Assembly: GCA_016218685.1 (NCBI GenBank)
Contig: JACRDD010000036.1
Span: 1-64,000 of the forward strand
Length of the DNA stretch: 64,000 bases
Reading direction: 5' to 3'
Source: Desulfobacterales bacterium
Lineage (GTDB): Bacteria > Desulfobacterota > Desulfobacteria > Desulfobacterales > Desulfosarcinaceae
This document shows positions 27,869 through 37,431 of this stretch, one piece after another. The notes beneath the pieces are model-generated. The model worked only from the letters and a program-made list of their open reading frames with translations. It ran no database searches and was not told the origin of the DNA. The position numbers were made by a program, and so were the translations under genes. How positions within the stretch are numbered: the first letter of the stretch is position 1; each line of letters begins with the position of its first letter.

Positions 27869-29521
27869 TCAGTTGTACTGCTTGCGCAGCTCTTTTTTGT
27901 TGAGTTTGCCCACGCTGGTTTTGGCGATGGCGTCCACGATGAGGATGCGCTTGGGAATGCCGTACTTGGGGATTAGCCCCTCGTCCACGAAGCGTTTGAA
28001 GAAATCCTTGAGTTCCTCTTCGGTCACCTTGTCTTTGAACTCCGGCTTGGGCACCACCAGGGCCATCGCGCTCTCGCCCCATTTGTTGTCCGGCACGCCG
28101 ATGACCGCCGCTTCGCTCACCGCCGGATGGCGGCTGATGATGTCTTCCAGGGCCAGCGAAGAGATCCACTCGCCGCCGGTCTTGATCACATCCTTGAGGC
28201 GGTCGGTCACCTGCAGGTAGCCTTCCGCGTCGATTTGGCCGATATCGCCGGTGTGCAGCCAGCCATTGGCCCACAGTTCTTCGCTCTTCTCCGGGTCCTT
28301 GAGGTACCCCTGGGTGAGCCAGGGCGTGCGAACGACCACTTCGCCCGTGCTGGCGCCGTCGTGGGGCAGGGGCTTGCCGTTGGGGTCGACAACTTCCACA
28401 TAGGCGTTGGGCACCGCCAGGCCGGTGCGGCAACGTATTGGAAGCTGTTTTTCCATGCTCCAGGAGAGCATGTGCGGTTTGAGATTGGCCACGGTGAGTA
28501 CCGGGCAGGTTTCGGACATGCCGTAGCCGGCGAAGATATTGATGCCCATATCGATGGCCGCCTGGGCCAACCCCCGGGGCAGGGCCGCGCCCCCGATGAT
28601 CAGTTTCCAACCCTTAAGATTGGTGTTCTTGGCCGCCGGGCTGGTCAGCAGCATGTGCAGGATGGTGGGCACGCAATGGGAGAAGGTGACCCCCTCGGCG
28701 GCGATGAGCTTGAGGAGCAAATCGGGCTCGTAGCGGCCGGGGTAGACCTGCTTGGCGCCCAGCAGGGTCATCAGATAGGGCACGCCCCAGGCATGCACGT
28801 GAAACATGGGCGTGATGGGCATGTAGACATCGGAAGAGTCCAGGTTGGCCTGGGACTTGTAGGCGCTGTAGGTGGCCATGATGGTGTAGGTGTGCAGCAC
28901 GATCTGGCGATGACTGAAGAAGACCCCCTTGGGCAACCCCGTGGTGCCGGTGGTGTAAAAGGTAGTGGCGATGCTCTCTTCCTCAAAATCGGGAAAGTCG
29001 AAATGGTCGGCGCCGGCGGCCAACATGGCTTCGTACTCGCCGTCGAGCCTCAGGGATGTCTGGACCGGGGCGCTTTCGTCCGAAATCAGGACGATTCTCT
29101 TGACGGTCTCGAAGCGGTCCTTGACGGCTTCGAGCATGGGCAGAAACTCCCGGTTGACTAAAATCACGTCGTCTTCGGCATGGTTGATGGTGTAGATCAA
29201 CTGCTCGGGCGTCAACCGGATATTGATGGTGTGCAGCACCGCGCCCATCATGGGAATGGCGAAGAAGCACTCCAGGTAGCGGTGGCTGTCCCAGTCCATG
29301 ACGGCCACGGTGTTCCCCGGCTTCACTCCCATGGCGGTCAGGGCGTTGGCCAACCGGTTCACCCGGGCATTGAATTCGGTGTAAGTGTAGCGCACTTTGT
29401 CGCGGTAGACGATCTCCTGGCGGGGCGTATAGATCAGCGGCGTGCGCAGCAGATGTTTAATCAGCAGTTGATAGGCGTAAGCTGAAGCGGTCGATTTGAT
29501 CTTCTTGGTCGAGACTGCCAT
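27869..29521 (-). CDS. Long-chain fatty-acid--CoA ligase
   Basis: TTFYTTGTTGLPKGVFFSHRQIVLHT, GYGMSETCPVL, HTGDIGQIDAEGYLQVTDRLKDVIKTGGEWISS. Confidence 0.93.
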   Translation of the reverse strand: MAVSTKKIKSTASAYAYQLLIKHLLRTPLIYTPRQEIVYRDKVRYTYTEFNARVNRLANALTAMGVKPGNTVAVMDWDSHRYLECFFAIPMMGAVLHTINIRLTPEQLIYTINHAEDDVILVNREFLPMLEAVKDRFETVKRIVLISDESAPVQTSLRLDGEYEAMLAAGADHFDFPDFEEESIATTFYTTGTTGLPKGVFFSHRQIVLHTYTIMATYSAYKSQANLDSSDVYMPITPMFHVHAWGVPYLMTLLGAKQVYPGRYEPDLLLKLIAAEGVTFSHCVPTILHMLLTSPAAKNTNLKGWKLIIGGAALPRGLAQAAIDMGINIFAGYGMSETCPVLTVANLKPHMLSWSMEKQLPIRCRTGLAVPNAYVEVVDPNGKPLPHDGASTGEVVVRTPWLTQGYLKDPEKSEELWANGWLHTGDIGQIDAEGYLQVTDRLKDVIKTGGEWISSLALEDIISRHPAVSEAAVIGVPDNKWGESAMALVVPKPEFKDKVTEEELKDFFKRFVDEGLIPKYGIPKRILIVDAIAKTSVGKLNKKELRKQYN

Positions 29522-29732
29522 GGAGCCTCCCGATGTTAAGGGGTTGGGTCGGAGCGGAACGAACCGGACAAAGGGACCGGCGGATGTCTGGACACTTACA
29601 CCAACCCCGCCGGGAATTCAATATGTGGATGGGCGCGTCGGTGGGCCAGAAGAATGAAAAATAATAAAATAACAATTAGATAGAGAATAAATGAAAAGAA
29701 TGTCTGTTTGACATTATCGACCGACTGTTCGA

Positions 29733-30902
29733 TTACCACACATACTTGCCCACCAGCGCCTTGATCCGTTCACCGAAGCTGAGCGCAAACGGCTCGGTCA
29801 CCAGTCGGCTGGCAGCGATGTCCGCGGCGAGCTGATCGCGCAGCTTGCGGATGAAGGCATCCTCCGGGCGACCGTGGGCGAACAGCACGATCTCCTTGCT
29901 GCTCCACATGCTGCGGGGGGTGAGGTTGGCCGAGCCCACGGCCGCAATGACGCCGTCGGCCAGGGCCACTTTGGCATGCGACATGCCGGGATAAAAAAAG
30001 AGGCGCAGCTTGGAGCCCGAGGCAGAGGCCAACAGGCGGTTGATGGTCACCTGGTTGGCGGGGCCGTGGGTGTCCGGCTCCGATGGCAGGACGATGTCCA
30101 CCTGCACACCCCGTCGGGCGGCCTGCTGGACGGCGCCGATGATGGCATCCGCCGAAAAATAGGCATGCTCGATAATGAGGGTTTCAGCCGCGTGGTCGAT
30201 CATTTCAATCAGCGCGGTTTGGATCTCGGTGGCCTTGCGGTCGTTGACCGTGACGACGAAAGGCGCTTCATCGGGCCACGTCCCGCCGTTCAACACCCGT
30301 TCTTCGAAGGCGCGGGTCCAGGCCTCGCTTGCAATGCAACCCATATAGTCATGCCACTGGGTGTGATATTCGTCGGCGATGTTCATGCCGCCCAGGATCA
30401 CCAGGCCGCGATCCACGATAAAGTACTTGCTGTGGTCGGTGTCGCCGAAGGGGTCCAGTTGCACATCGATGCGCGGAAAATGCTTCAACCCTGCCTTGGT
30501 AAAGACCGGGCTCGGCTTGCCGGCCAGAAGATCTCCCAATTCGAAAACCGTGCCCACCATGTCTTTGCGCACGGTGACGGCCGCGCCCCGTTCGGCCGCT
30601 GCTTTCAGGCTGGAAACCACCTGGCGCCCGATGCGGTCGTCCTTCCAGATGAAGGTCTGGACATGGATGGCTTGGGCCGCTGCGTCGATGGCGGAAAGGC
30701 TCTTTTCGAAGGCTTGCCGGCCATCCACCAGCAGCGTTAACGAACTGAGATCCTCCGCCGGACGGGCCAGGAACTCCCGGGACAGGACCATGGACGGTAC
30801 CGGCCCCAATCCCAGGGGATTGAAGAAAAATTGCAGCCCCGCGCCCAGGAGCAGCACGACCAGGGCGGCGAGAATGACCGGCAGGGGTTTACGCTTTCGC
30901 AT
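29733..30902 (-). CDS. Phospholipase D / cardiolipin synthase-like protein
   Basis: Two HKD motifs: DHSKYFIVDRGLVILGGMNIADEY and MSHAKVALADGVIAAVGSANLTPRS. Confidence 0.88.
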   Translation of the reverse strand: MRKRKPLPVILAALVVLLLGAGLQFFFNPLGLGPVPSMVLSREFLARPAEDLSSLTLLVDGRQAFEKSLSAIDAAAQAIHVQTFIWKDDRIGRQVVSSLKAAAERGAAVTVRKDMVGTVFELGDLLAGKPSPVFTKAGLKHFPRIDVQLDPFGDTDHSKYFIVDRGLVILGGMNIADEYHTQWHDYMGCIASEAWTRAFEERVLNGGTWPDEAPFVVTVNDRKATEIQTALIEMIDHAAETLIIEHAYFSADAIIGAVQQAARRGVQVDIVLPSEPDTHGPANQVTINRLLASASGSKLRLFFYPGMSHAKVALADGVIAAVGSANLTPRSMWSSKEIVLFAHGRPEDAFIRKLRDQLAADIAASRLVTEPFALSFGERIKALVGKYVW

Positions 30903-30929
30903 GACAAAGGCCTCTGTGCAGGGATGGGG

Positions 30930-32159
30930 TTATAGGTTCTTGGCATGGGAGAGCAGATTCTTGCTGACGGCCAGGTTCATGCCGGTGTGGATCAACTCAT
31001 GGGGACCCTCTTCGAAAGGCAGGTAGACCAGTAGAAAACGACGGAGGGTGACGCGTAGATTGCCGATCACCGCTTCCATGCGCGGCCGCGGCTTCACGCT
31101 GAATGCCAGGATCAGGCCCAAACTTTCCAATGCCTCCTCGACCGGCATGTTGATACCGTGCGCAGTACCCTGGGGCAGCCCGGCCGCGATCTCTTCCCGG
31201 GGCTGGCAGGTGGTGACCTGTGTCGCGATGGAGAGAAATCGTTGGGGTTGGGCCTTGAAGGCCGGCGTCCAGAAGTAAAAAGGCAAATCTTCCCAGCCCG
31301 GCTGGACCACCCGGGGAAGGTTGGCCACCCGCACCAGGTCGGCATAGCTGTTGAGCGTCAAGCCGCCGATATCGGCTTCGATGCGCCAGAAAGGCAGGAA
31401 TACCGTGCCCGGACGCCAACCGGGCTGATGCACGACCTGCAGCCGTTCCAGACGGCGGCCCTTGGCCATCCATACGGAGGCACAATTGGGGCAGGTCAAG
31501 GCCAGCGCGTCATTTTCGCCCTCCAGATCCCATCCGCATTGGGGGCAGAGGGTGGGAATGAAGGTGATCGGCCAGCTCGGGTCGCGCGCCTGGCTCAGCA
31601 ATGGCTCGATCTGCTCGGCTGTCCCGCTTTGCGTGGGTTCGTTCAAGACGGCGTCCATCAGCCGGTTTTCCAGGTAGAACGGCGCATAGAGCAAGCTATA
31701 GGTTTCGCCGATCTGGGCATTGAGCAGGATCGGTTGGGGCAGTCTGACGCTCAAATTGGCGTTGAGGCGCTCCAGCAGATCCGCTTTGCCGGCGCGCGGC
31801 TCTAAAAAAAGGCCCTGGCAGTCGCCGCCGGCCAAGCGCAATTTTTGGGTCTGACTGCGAAACCCCAAGGAAAAAGGAAAATGGGGCGAGGCGATGGCCT
31901 GCTGGCTGACATCCACGAAGTTGTTTTTGATCTGTCCGGGCACGCAGAAGAAGAGCATCCCCTTGAAACGCCAATAAGGGAAGTAAATTAACTCTTTGCC
32001 GGACGGAGCCTTGTTCGGCAGCACATAGCGGAAGTAATCGGGCACGCTCAAACAGGAGCCGGCCCGGCAATAACCGCAACGAAACAAGCGGTCACTTTCT
32101 TGCAGTTCGGCCGGACCGCCGCAGCGCGGGCATTGGTGTTCGACGATGAAAGAGGTCAA
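30930..32159 (-). CDS. Dual C4 zinc-ribbon protein of unknown function
   Basis: HQCPRCGGPAEL...RCGYCR and LCPQCGWDLE...LTCPNCASVW. Confidence 0.75.
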   Translation of the reverse strand: MTSFIVEHQCPRCGGPAELQESDRLFRCGYCRAGSCLSVPDYFRYVLPNKAPSGKELIYFPYWRFKGMLFFCVPGQIKNNFVDVSQQAIASPHFPFSLGFRSQTQKLRLAGGDCQGLFLEPRAGKADLLERLNANLSVRLPQPILLNAQIGETYSLLYAPFYLENRLMDAVLNEPTQSGTAEQIEPLLSQARDPSWPITFIPTLCPQCGWDLEGENDALALTCPNCASVWMAKGRRLERLQVVHQPGWRPGTVFLPFWRIEADIGGLTLNSYADLVRVANLPRVVQPGWEDLPFYFWTPAFKAQPQRFLSIATQVTTCQPREEIAAGLPQGTAHGINMPVEEALESLGLILAFSVKPRPRMEAVIGNLRVTLRRFLLVYLPFEEGPHELIHTGMNLAVSKNLLSHAKNL

Positions 32160-32162
32160 TGA

Positions 32163-33305
32163 TCAATACCTTTCCCCACACTGCGCGCAAAATGTCGCGT
32201 CGGCAAGATTTTCGACGCCGCACCGGACGCAATTTTTAGGCTGGGGTTTTTGCGCCACCGGATGACCGCAGCGCGAACAGAACTTGGCGCCGGCCGTCAG
32301 GTTCTTGCCGCACTGGGTGCATTGGGTGATGACCAACTGCTGATGGCCGCAACTGGGGCAGAATTTTGCTTCCACCGGAATGGGCTGATGGCACTCGCGG
32401 CAACGGAAGTCTCCCTGCGCCGCTTGTTGGCTGCCGGGCCCTGGCTGTCCCTGGGCCAGCGGGTGGGCGAAGTATTGGGCCAGCATCGCCGGCATCATCA
32501 GCCCCAGGCCGGCGCCCATGCCTTCGCCACCGGCGCCGCTGTCCGCGGCCTTCTCCATGGCCATGGCGGTTTTCATCTGCATCAGTTTGTTCATGTCTTT
32601 GAAAACGCCCATGCGGCTGCGGTCATCGATGGCCTGCTGCACTTCGGGCGGCGGCGTCACCGAATTGATGTACAGATGGGAGAGTCCCAGGCCGAAATGG
32701 GAGAAATCCTCCTGCAACCGCTTGGCCAGGCCCTGGGAAAGCTCGTCATACTTGGCGGGCAGCATGAGAAGCGAGTCGATGACTTCCCCCATGAAGTCGT
32801 TGAAGCGCGAAACGATCACGCGGTTCAAATACTCTTCGATGGCTTCGGTGGTGAATATGCCCTGGGTGCCCACCATGCGGTTGATGAAGAGCACGGGCTG
32901 TACTACTTGCATGTTGAAGACCCCGAAGGCGCGCAGCCGGACCAATCCCAGCTCGCTGTCCTTGAAGGCCACCGGGTCCCGAGTGCCCCATTTGAGATTG
33001 GTAAAGGTCTTCATGTTGACGAAGTACATTTCGGCGCGCAGCGGGCTGCTCATGCCCCAGGGGATACTGGCGATCTTGGTGAGGATGGGGATGTTGCCGG
33101 TGGTCAGGGTGTGCCGGCCGGGACCGAAGGCTTCCACGGCTTTGCCTTTGTAATAGAAGACACCCACCTGGCTTTCGCGCACGGTGAGCTGGGCACCCCA
33201 TTTGATCTCTCCGGAACCCCCTTCAGGCAAGCGATGGACCAGTTCTTGGCCGGATTCATCGAACCATTCCAGGTTTTCCAAAAAAACAAGGTTGTTGTTT
33301 GCCAT
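32163..33305 (-). CDS. SPFH domain/zinc-ribbon protein (YdjI/YdjL, virion-core-like family)
   Basis: N-terminal SPFH-like region (GEIKWGAQLTVRESQVGVFYYKGKAVEAFGPGRHTLTTGNIP) and C-terminal tandem CxxC ribbons (CRECHQPIPVEAKFCPSCGHQ, CTQCGKNLTAGAKFCSRCG, CVRCGVENLADATFCAQCG). Confidence 0.85.
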   Translation of the reverse strand: MANNNLVFLENLEWFDESGQELVHRLPEGGSGEIKWGAQLTVRESQVGVFYYKGKAVEAFGPGRHTLTTGNIPILTKIASIPWGMSSPLRAEMYFVNMKTFTNLKWGTRDPVAFKDSELGLVRLRAFGVFNMQVVQPVLFINRMVGTQGIFTTEAIEEYLNRVIVSRFNDFMGEVIDSLLMLPAKYDELSQGLAKRLQEDFSHFGLGLSHLYINSVTPPPEVQQAIDDRSRMGVFKDMNKLMQMKTAMAMEKAADSGAGGEGMGAGLGLMMPAMLAQYFAHPLAQGQPGPGSQQAAQGDFRCRECHQPIPVEAKFCPSCGHQQLVITQCTQCGKNLTAGAKFCSRCGHPVAQKPQPKNCVRCGVENLADATFCAQCGERY

Positions 33306-33785
33306 AAGGATTCTCCTTTGAGCGATGATGTGCAGAGCAGCTTTCGGCCACATACCACGTCATCTATATCGGCATGCACAATTCCTTTCTTAATCCAAAA
33401 GGGGAAAGGGGATCAACAAACAAAACAACTGCTTCCGTGGCATAACAAGCGCTTGAACAGGCGACGCGGCATTCCTCTCCAATTAGGCCGGTTCCCAGAA
33501 ATGACTTGAATTCAATTTTTAACTGGGTTAATAATTACGCCATCTCAAGCGGATTAGGACTCGCGGGTAAACCCAAGCTGGCCGAACAAAAGATTGTTGG
33601 TGAGAGCACATCCCGGATCGTCTATGCGTAAAGACTCTTATCCATCCAATTATACAATCCCCGGAAAAGTTAGTGAACAGTGTGAATTTTCATGAACCGG
33701 TTTTCAGGCGCGGCACCATGCTGTTGCCGCTTGAAAATGCCGTAGCATAAGCTATCGGCACAATTCATTCTTTTGGGAGGAAAGT

Positions 33786-34160
33786 ATGAAGAAAGCTGTG
33801 AGTTTGTTGGCATTGGTCGTTTTAACGGTTGGACTGGTTATGGGCGCTTCGTTGGCTCAAGCGGCCGACAAGGCTGTTGACATTACCGGCGTCTGGGATT
33901 TGGCGGTCGAGACCCCCAGCGGCACCGGCAACCCGGTTCTCGAAATCAAGCAGGAAGGCGCCGACCTGTCTGGCACCTATACCGGCGCTTTTGGCACCGC
34001 TCCCTTGAAGGGCAAAATCAAAGGCGAGAAGTTTGAAATCAAATTCAATTCCGGCGGCATCGACATGGTGTACAAAGGCAAATCCGACGGCACCACCATG
34101 AAGGGCAGCGTGGACCTGGGTTCTTACGGCATGGGCAGCTTCGACGGCAAAAAGAAATAA
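33786..34160 (+). CDS. Small secreted beta-rich protein of unknown function
   Basis: Signal peptide ending SLAQA-AD; GVWDLAVETPSGTGNPVLEIKQEGADLSGTYTG; ribosome-binding site tgggaggaaagt. Confidence 0.75.
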   Translation: MKKAVSLLALVVLTVGLVMGASLAQAADKAVDITGVWDLAVETPSGTGNPVLEIKQEGADLSGTYTGAFGTAPLKGKIKGEKFEIKFNSGGIDMVYKGKSDGTTMKGSVDLGSYGMGSFDGKKK

Positions 34161-34185
34161 TCCTGATCGGATAACCAATATTCAT

Positions 34186-34232
34186 GGGCCGGCGTGGGCC
34201 GCGACCTCGTCGCGGGCTTGCCCGGCCCGTTT
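34186..34232 (+). terminator. Candidate terminator after the small secreted protein gene
   Basis: gggccgg...cgcga-cctcg-tcgcg...ccggcccgttt nested stem; weak T-tract. Confidence 0.5.
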
Positions 34233-34347
34233 CATTTCAAACGATGCCTCACCTGTTTTCCTTGGCGCCTTTCCCGTCCTCGTGTTATTTGCCTTTCATA
34301 TTTTTACAAACGATTTAAATGCAAAGCACCAATGAAGGATTGGATCT

Positions 34348-35496
34348 ATGTCCCGACTTTCCCTGAAATGGGCCTTTGCCGTGGTGGCGGTGGTTGCTTT
34401 GGTGCTGTTGGTCTGGCGGGGCACCCGGCCTGATCCGGTGGGGGTTACGCTTCAAACGGTCACCCGCGGCACGGTGGAACGGACCGTGGCTAACACCCGG
34501 GCCGGCACGGTCAAGGCGTGCCGTCGGGCCAAGCTCTCGCCCAGCATCGGCGGCCAGATTGCCGCGTTGCCGATCAAAAAGGGGGATCAGGTCAAGGCCG
34601 GACAGTTGCTGCTCGAACTGTGGAACGTCGATTTGAAAGCCCAGGCCTTGCTGGCCGAACGGGAGGTGGAGGCCGCCAAGAGCCGCGCCCATGCCGCCTG
34701 CCTCAAAGCCGAGGTAGCCCAGCGCAGCGCCCAGCGACTGGTCCAATTGCGCCAAAAGGATGTCGTTACCGAGGATCGCACCGAAAACGCCGTGGCCGAA
34801 GCCACCGCCCTGGGGGCAGAGTGCCAGGCCCGGCGCACCGAGATCGGCGTGATCGAGGCCAAGGTGGCCGTCAGCCGTGCTAACATCGCCCGTACGCAAT
34901 TGCTGGCACCTTTTGATGGCGTGATCGCCGAAATTACCGGCGAGTTGTTCGAGTTCGTCACCCCTTCGCCTATCGGCATTCCCACGCCGCCGGCCGTGGA
35001 TATCATCGACAATGCCTGTTTCTATGTGGCCGCACCCATCGACGAGGTTGACGCCGCCGGCATTCGCGTCGACATGCCGGCGCGCATCACCATGGATGCC
35101 TTCAGGGACTACCACTTCCAGGGACGCGTGCGTCGCATCGCCGATTATGTGCTGGATCTCGAAAAACAGGCGCGTACCGTGGAGGTCGAGGTGGCTTTCG
35201 AGAATATCACCGATAAGGATGCCCTGCTGGCGGGATACAGTGCGGATATCGAAGTGATTCTCGACACTCGCGCCGGTGTGGTGCGCGTGCCCACCGAAGC
35301 CATTACCGAAGGCCGCACGGTTTATGTTCTTGAGGACGGCCGCCTGACGGCCCGCACCGTCAAGGCCGGCCTCTCCAATTGGCAGTGGACCGAAGTGATC
35401 GAAGGGCTCGCCGCCGAAGAACAGGTAGTGCTCAACGTGGACGCTCCGGGGCTGAGGGACGGCGTTCGCGCCGTGCGCCTGGAGGAGACGCCGTGA
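34348..35496 (+). CDS. Efflux periplasmic adaptor (HlyD/MacA-like)
   Basis: Single N-terminal TM, RRAKLSPSIGGQIAALPIKKGDQVKAGQLLLELWN, TQLLAPFDGVIAEI, TEAITEGRTVYVLEDG. Confidence 0.88.
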   Translation: MSRLSLKWAFAVVAVVALVLLVWRGTRPDPVGVTLQTVTRGTVERTVANTRAGTVKACRRAKLSPSIGGQIAALPIKKGDQVKAGQLLLELWNVDLKAQALLAEREVEAAKSRAHAACLKAEVAQRSAQRLVQLRQKDVVTEDRTENAVAEATALGAECQARRTEIGVIEAKVAVSRANIARTQLLAPFDGVIAEITGELFEFVTPSPIGIPTPPAVDIIDNACFYVAAPIDEVDAAGIRVDMPARITMDAFRDYHFQGRVRRIADYVLDLEKQARTVEVEVAFENITDKDALLAGYSADIEVILDTRAGVVRVPTEAITEGRTVYVLEDGRLTARTVKAGLSNWQWTEVIEGLAAEEQVVLNVDAPGLRDGVRAVRLEETP

Positions 35497-36179
35497 TCCG
35501 CCTAGAGAACATCGAACGCATTTTCGAGGTGGGTGACGAGCGGGTCTACGCCCTGCGCCAGGTGGACCTGGCAGTGCGGCCCGGCGAGTATCTCTCCATC
35601 ATGGGGCCTTCGGGATCGGGCAAATCCACCATGCTCAATATCCTGGGGTTGCTGGATCGCCCCGACCAAGGCGTTTATCGATTGGACGGCCGCGATGCCA
35701 CCCATCTCAGCGACCGCCAGCAGGCCGAGTTGCGGCGCCACAAGATTGGCTTCATCTTTCAATTCTTCCACTTGATTCCTCGTTTGACCGCCGCTGAGAA
35801 CGTCGAACTGCCGCTGACCCTGGCCGGCGTCGAGCCATCCGAACGCAAGGAGCGCGTGGCTGCGGCCCTGGCACGGCTCGGGTTGGCTGAGCGATCCAAA
35901 CACCGGCCCGACCAGCTTTCCGGCGGTCAGCGCCAGCGGGTGGCCATCGCCCGGGCCACCATCCTGCGGCCGGCCCTGGTGTTGGCCGACGAACCCACCG
36001 GCAACCTGGACCGCACTTCGGGCAGCGAGGTGATCCAGACCATCGAAACCCTCAATGCCGAGGGGATGACCGTGGTCATGGTGACCCACGATCCGGAGCT
36101 GGGCCGACGCACGCGCCGCCAGGTGCGCATGTCGGACGGACGGATCGTTTCCGACAGTGGAGCGGCGCATGAAAGCTGA
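35493..36179 (+). CDS. ABC transporter ATP-binding protein (MacB/LolD-type)
   Basis: GPSGSGKSTMLNILGLLDRP, LSGGQRQRVAIARA, LVLADEPTGNLD; GTG start overlapping the upstream stop. Confidence 0.93.
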   Translation: MIRLENIERIFEVGDERVYALRQVDLAVRPGEYLSIMGPSGSGKSTMLNILGLLDRPDQGVYRLDGRDATHLSDRQQAELRRHKIGFIFQFFHLIPRLTAAENVELPLTLAGVEPSERKERVAAALARLGLAERSKHRPDQLSGGQRQRVAIARATILRPALVLADEPTGNLDRTSGSEVIQTIETLNAEGMTVVMVTHDPELGRRTRRQVRMSDGRIVSDSGAAHES

Positions 36180-37374
36180 GGACGTGGTTCGCTTCTGCGC
36201 CCGCTCGCTATCGGGCTATCCGTTGCGCACCGGATTGATGCTGCTGGCCATGGCCATCGGCGTGGCGGCGGTGGTGCTGCTGACCTCTTTGGGTGAAGGC
36301 GCCCGGCGCTACGTGGCCGGAAAATTCACCGCCCTGGGGACCCACCTGTTGATCGTGCTGCCAGGCCGCTCGGAGACCGTGGGCGGTCCGCCGCCCCTGT
36401 TGGGCCAGACGCCGCGGGATCTGACTGTGGACGATGCCCAGGCCTTGACCCGTAGCAGCGCCGTGCGCCGCGTGGCGCCGCTCATGCTCGGAGCGGCGCC
36501 CGTCTCCCTCGACAGCCGCAGTCGCGAAGCGGTGATCATGGGCACCACCGCCGACATGTATGCGGTGCGCAACCTGGAGATGGCCCAGGGCCGCTTCCTG
36601 CCGCCGGGCGAGGTCGGCCGCGCCGAAGCGGTTTGCGTGCTGGGCCTTAAATTGAAAAACGAGCTCTACGGCAACACTTCGCCCCTGGGCTCCTTCGTGC
36701 GCATCGGCCCGCGCCGCTTCCGGGTGATCGGGGTGCTGACCAAGAAGGGTGAGTCCCTGGGCACCGACCTGGGGGAGGTCGCCTTCATTCCCGTGGCTTC
36801 CGCCGCTGCGCTGTTCAACCGGGCATCCTTGTTCCGCATTCTGGTCCAGGCCCAGAGCCGGGAAGCGATCCAGCGGGCCAAACAGGCCGTCTTGGAGATC
36901 ATCCGGGAGCGGCACGAGGGGGAGGAAGATGTGACCGTGATCACCCAGGATGCCCTGCTGGCTACTTTCGACCGTATTTTTAAGGCGTTGACCCTGGCCG
37001 TGGGCGGCATCGCGGCCATCAGCCTGGCGGTGGCCGGCATTCTGATCATGAACGTCATGCTCATCGCCGTTTCCCAACGCACGGCCGAGATCGGCCTGCT
37101 CAAGGCCATCGGGGCGCCGGGCAAGCAGATCCAGCGCTTGTTTCTCGCCGAGGCGGCCATGCTCTCGCTGGTGGGGGCCGCCGCGGGCCTGCTGCTGGCC
37201 CTGGCCGGCCACTGGGTCCTGGGCCGAATTTTTCCCGAATTTCCCTTGAGCGTGCCGGTCTGGTCCCCGGTCACCGCCGTCAGCGTGGCCCTGGCCACCG
37301 GCCTGATCTTCGGGGTTCTGCCGGCCCGGCGGGCCAGCCGGATGGATCCGGTGGTGGCCCTGTCGCGGCGCTGA
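36169..37374 (+). CDS. MacB-type ABC transporter permease
   Basis: MLLAMAIGVAAVVLLTSLGEGARRYV, RTAEIGLLKAIGAPGKQIQRLFLAEA, FGVLPARRASRMDPVVAL. Confidence 0.9.
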   Translation: MKAEDVVRFCARSLSGYPLRTGLMLLAMAIGVAAVVLLTSLGEGARRYVAGKFTALGTHLLIVLPGRSETVGGPPPLLGQTPRDLTVDDAQALTRSSAVRRVAPLMLGAAPVSLDSRSREAVIMGTTADMYAVRNLEMAQGRFLPPGEVGRAEAVCVLGLKLKNELYGNTSPLGSFVRIGPRRFRVIGVLTKKGESLGTDLGEVAFIPVASAAALFNRASLFRILVQAQSREAIQRAKQAVLEIIRERHEGEEDVTVITQDALLATFDRIFKALTLAVGGIAAISLAVAGILIMNVMLIAVSQRTAEIGLLKAIGAPGKQIQRLFLAEAAMLSLVGAAAGLLLALAGHWVLGRIFPEFPLSVPVWSPVTAVSVALATGLIFGVLPARRASRMDPVVALSRR

Positions 37375-37431
37375 TGGTGTGGTCTGGATGAATGGGCGAA
37401 CCGAAGAAAAGACGAACAGAAGAAAGATAGA

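Noticed and set aside
26811-28610. 599-aa minus-strand ORF spanning the CoA-transferase and ligase genes
   Set aside because: Out-of-frame with two well-supported genes on the same strand.
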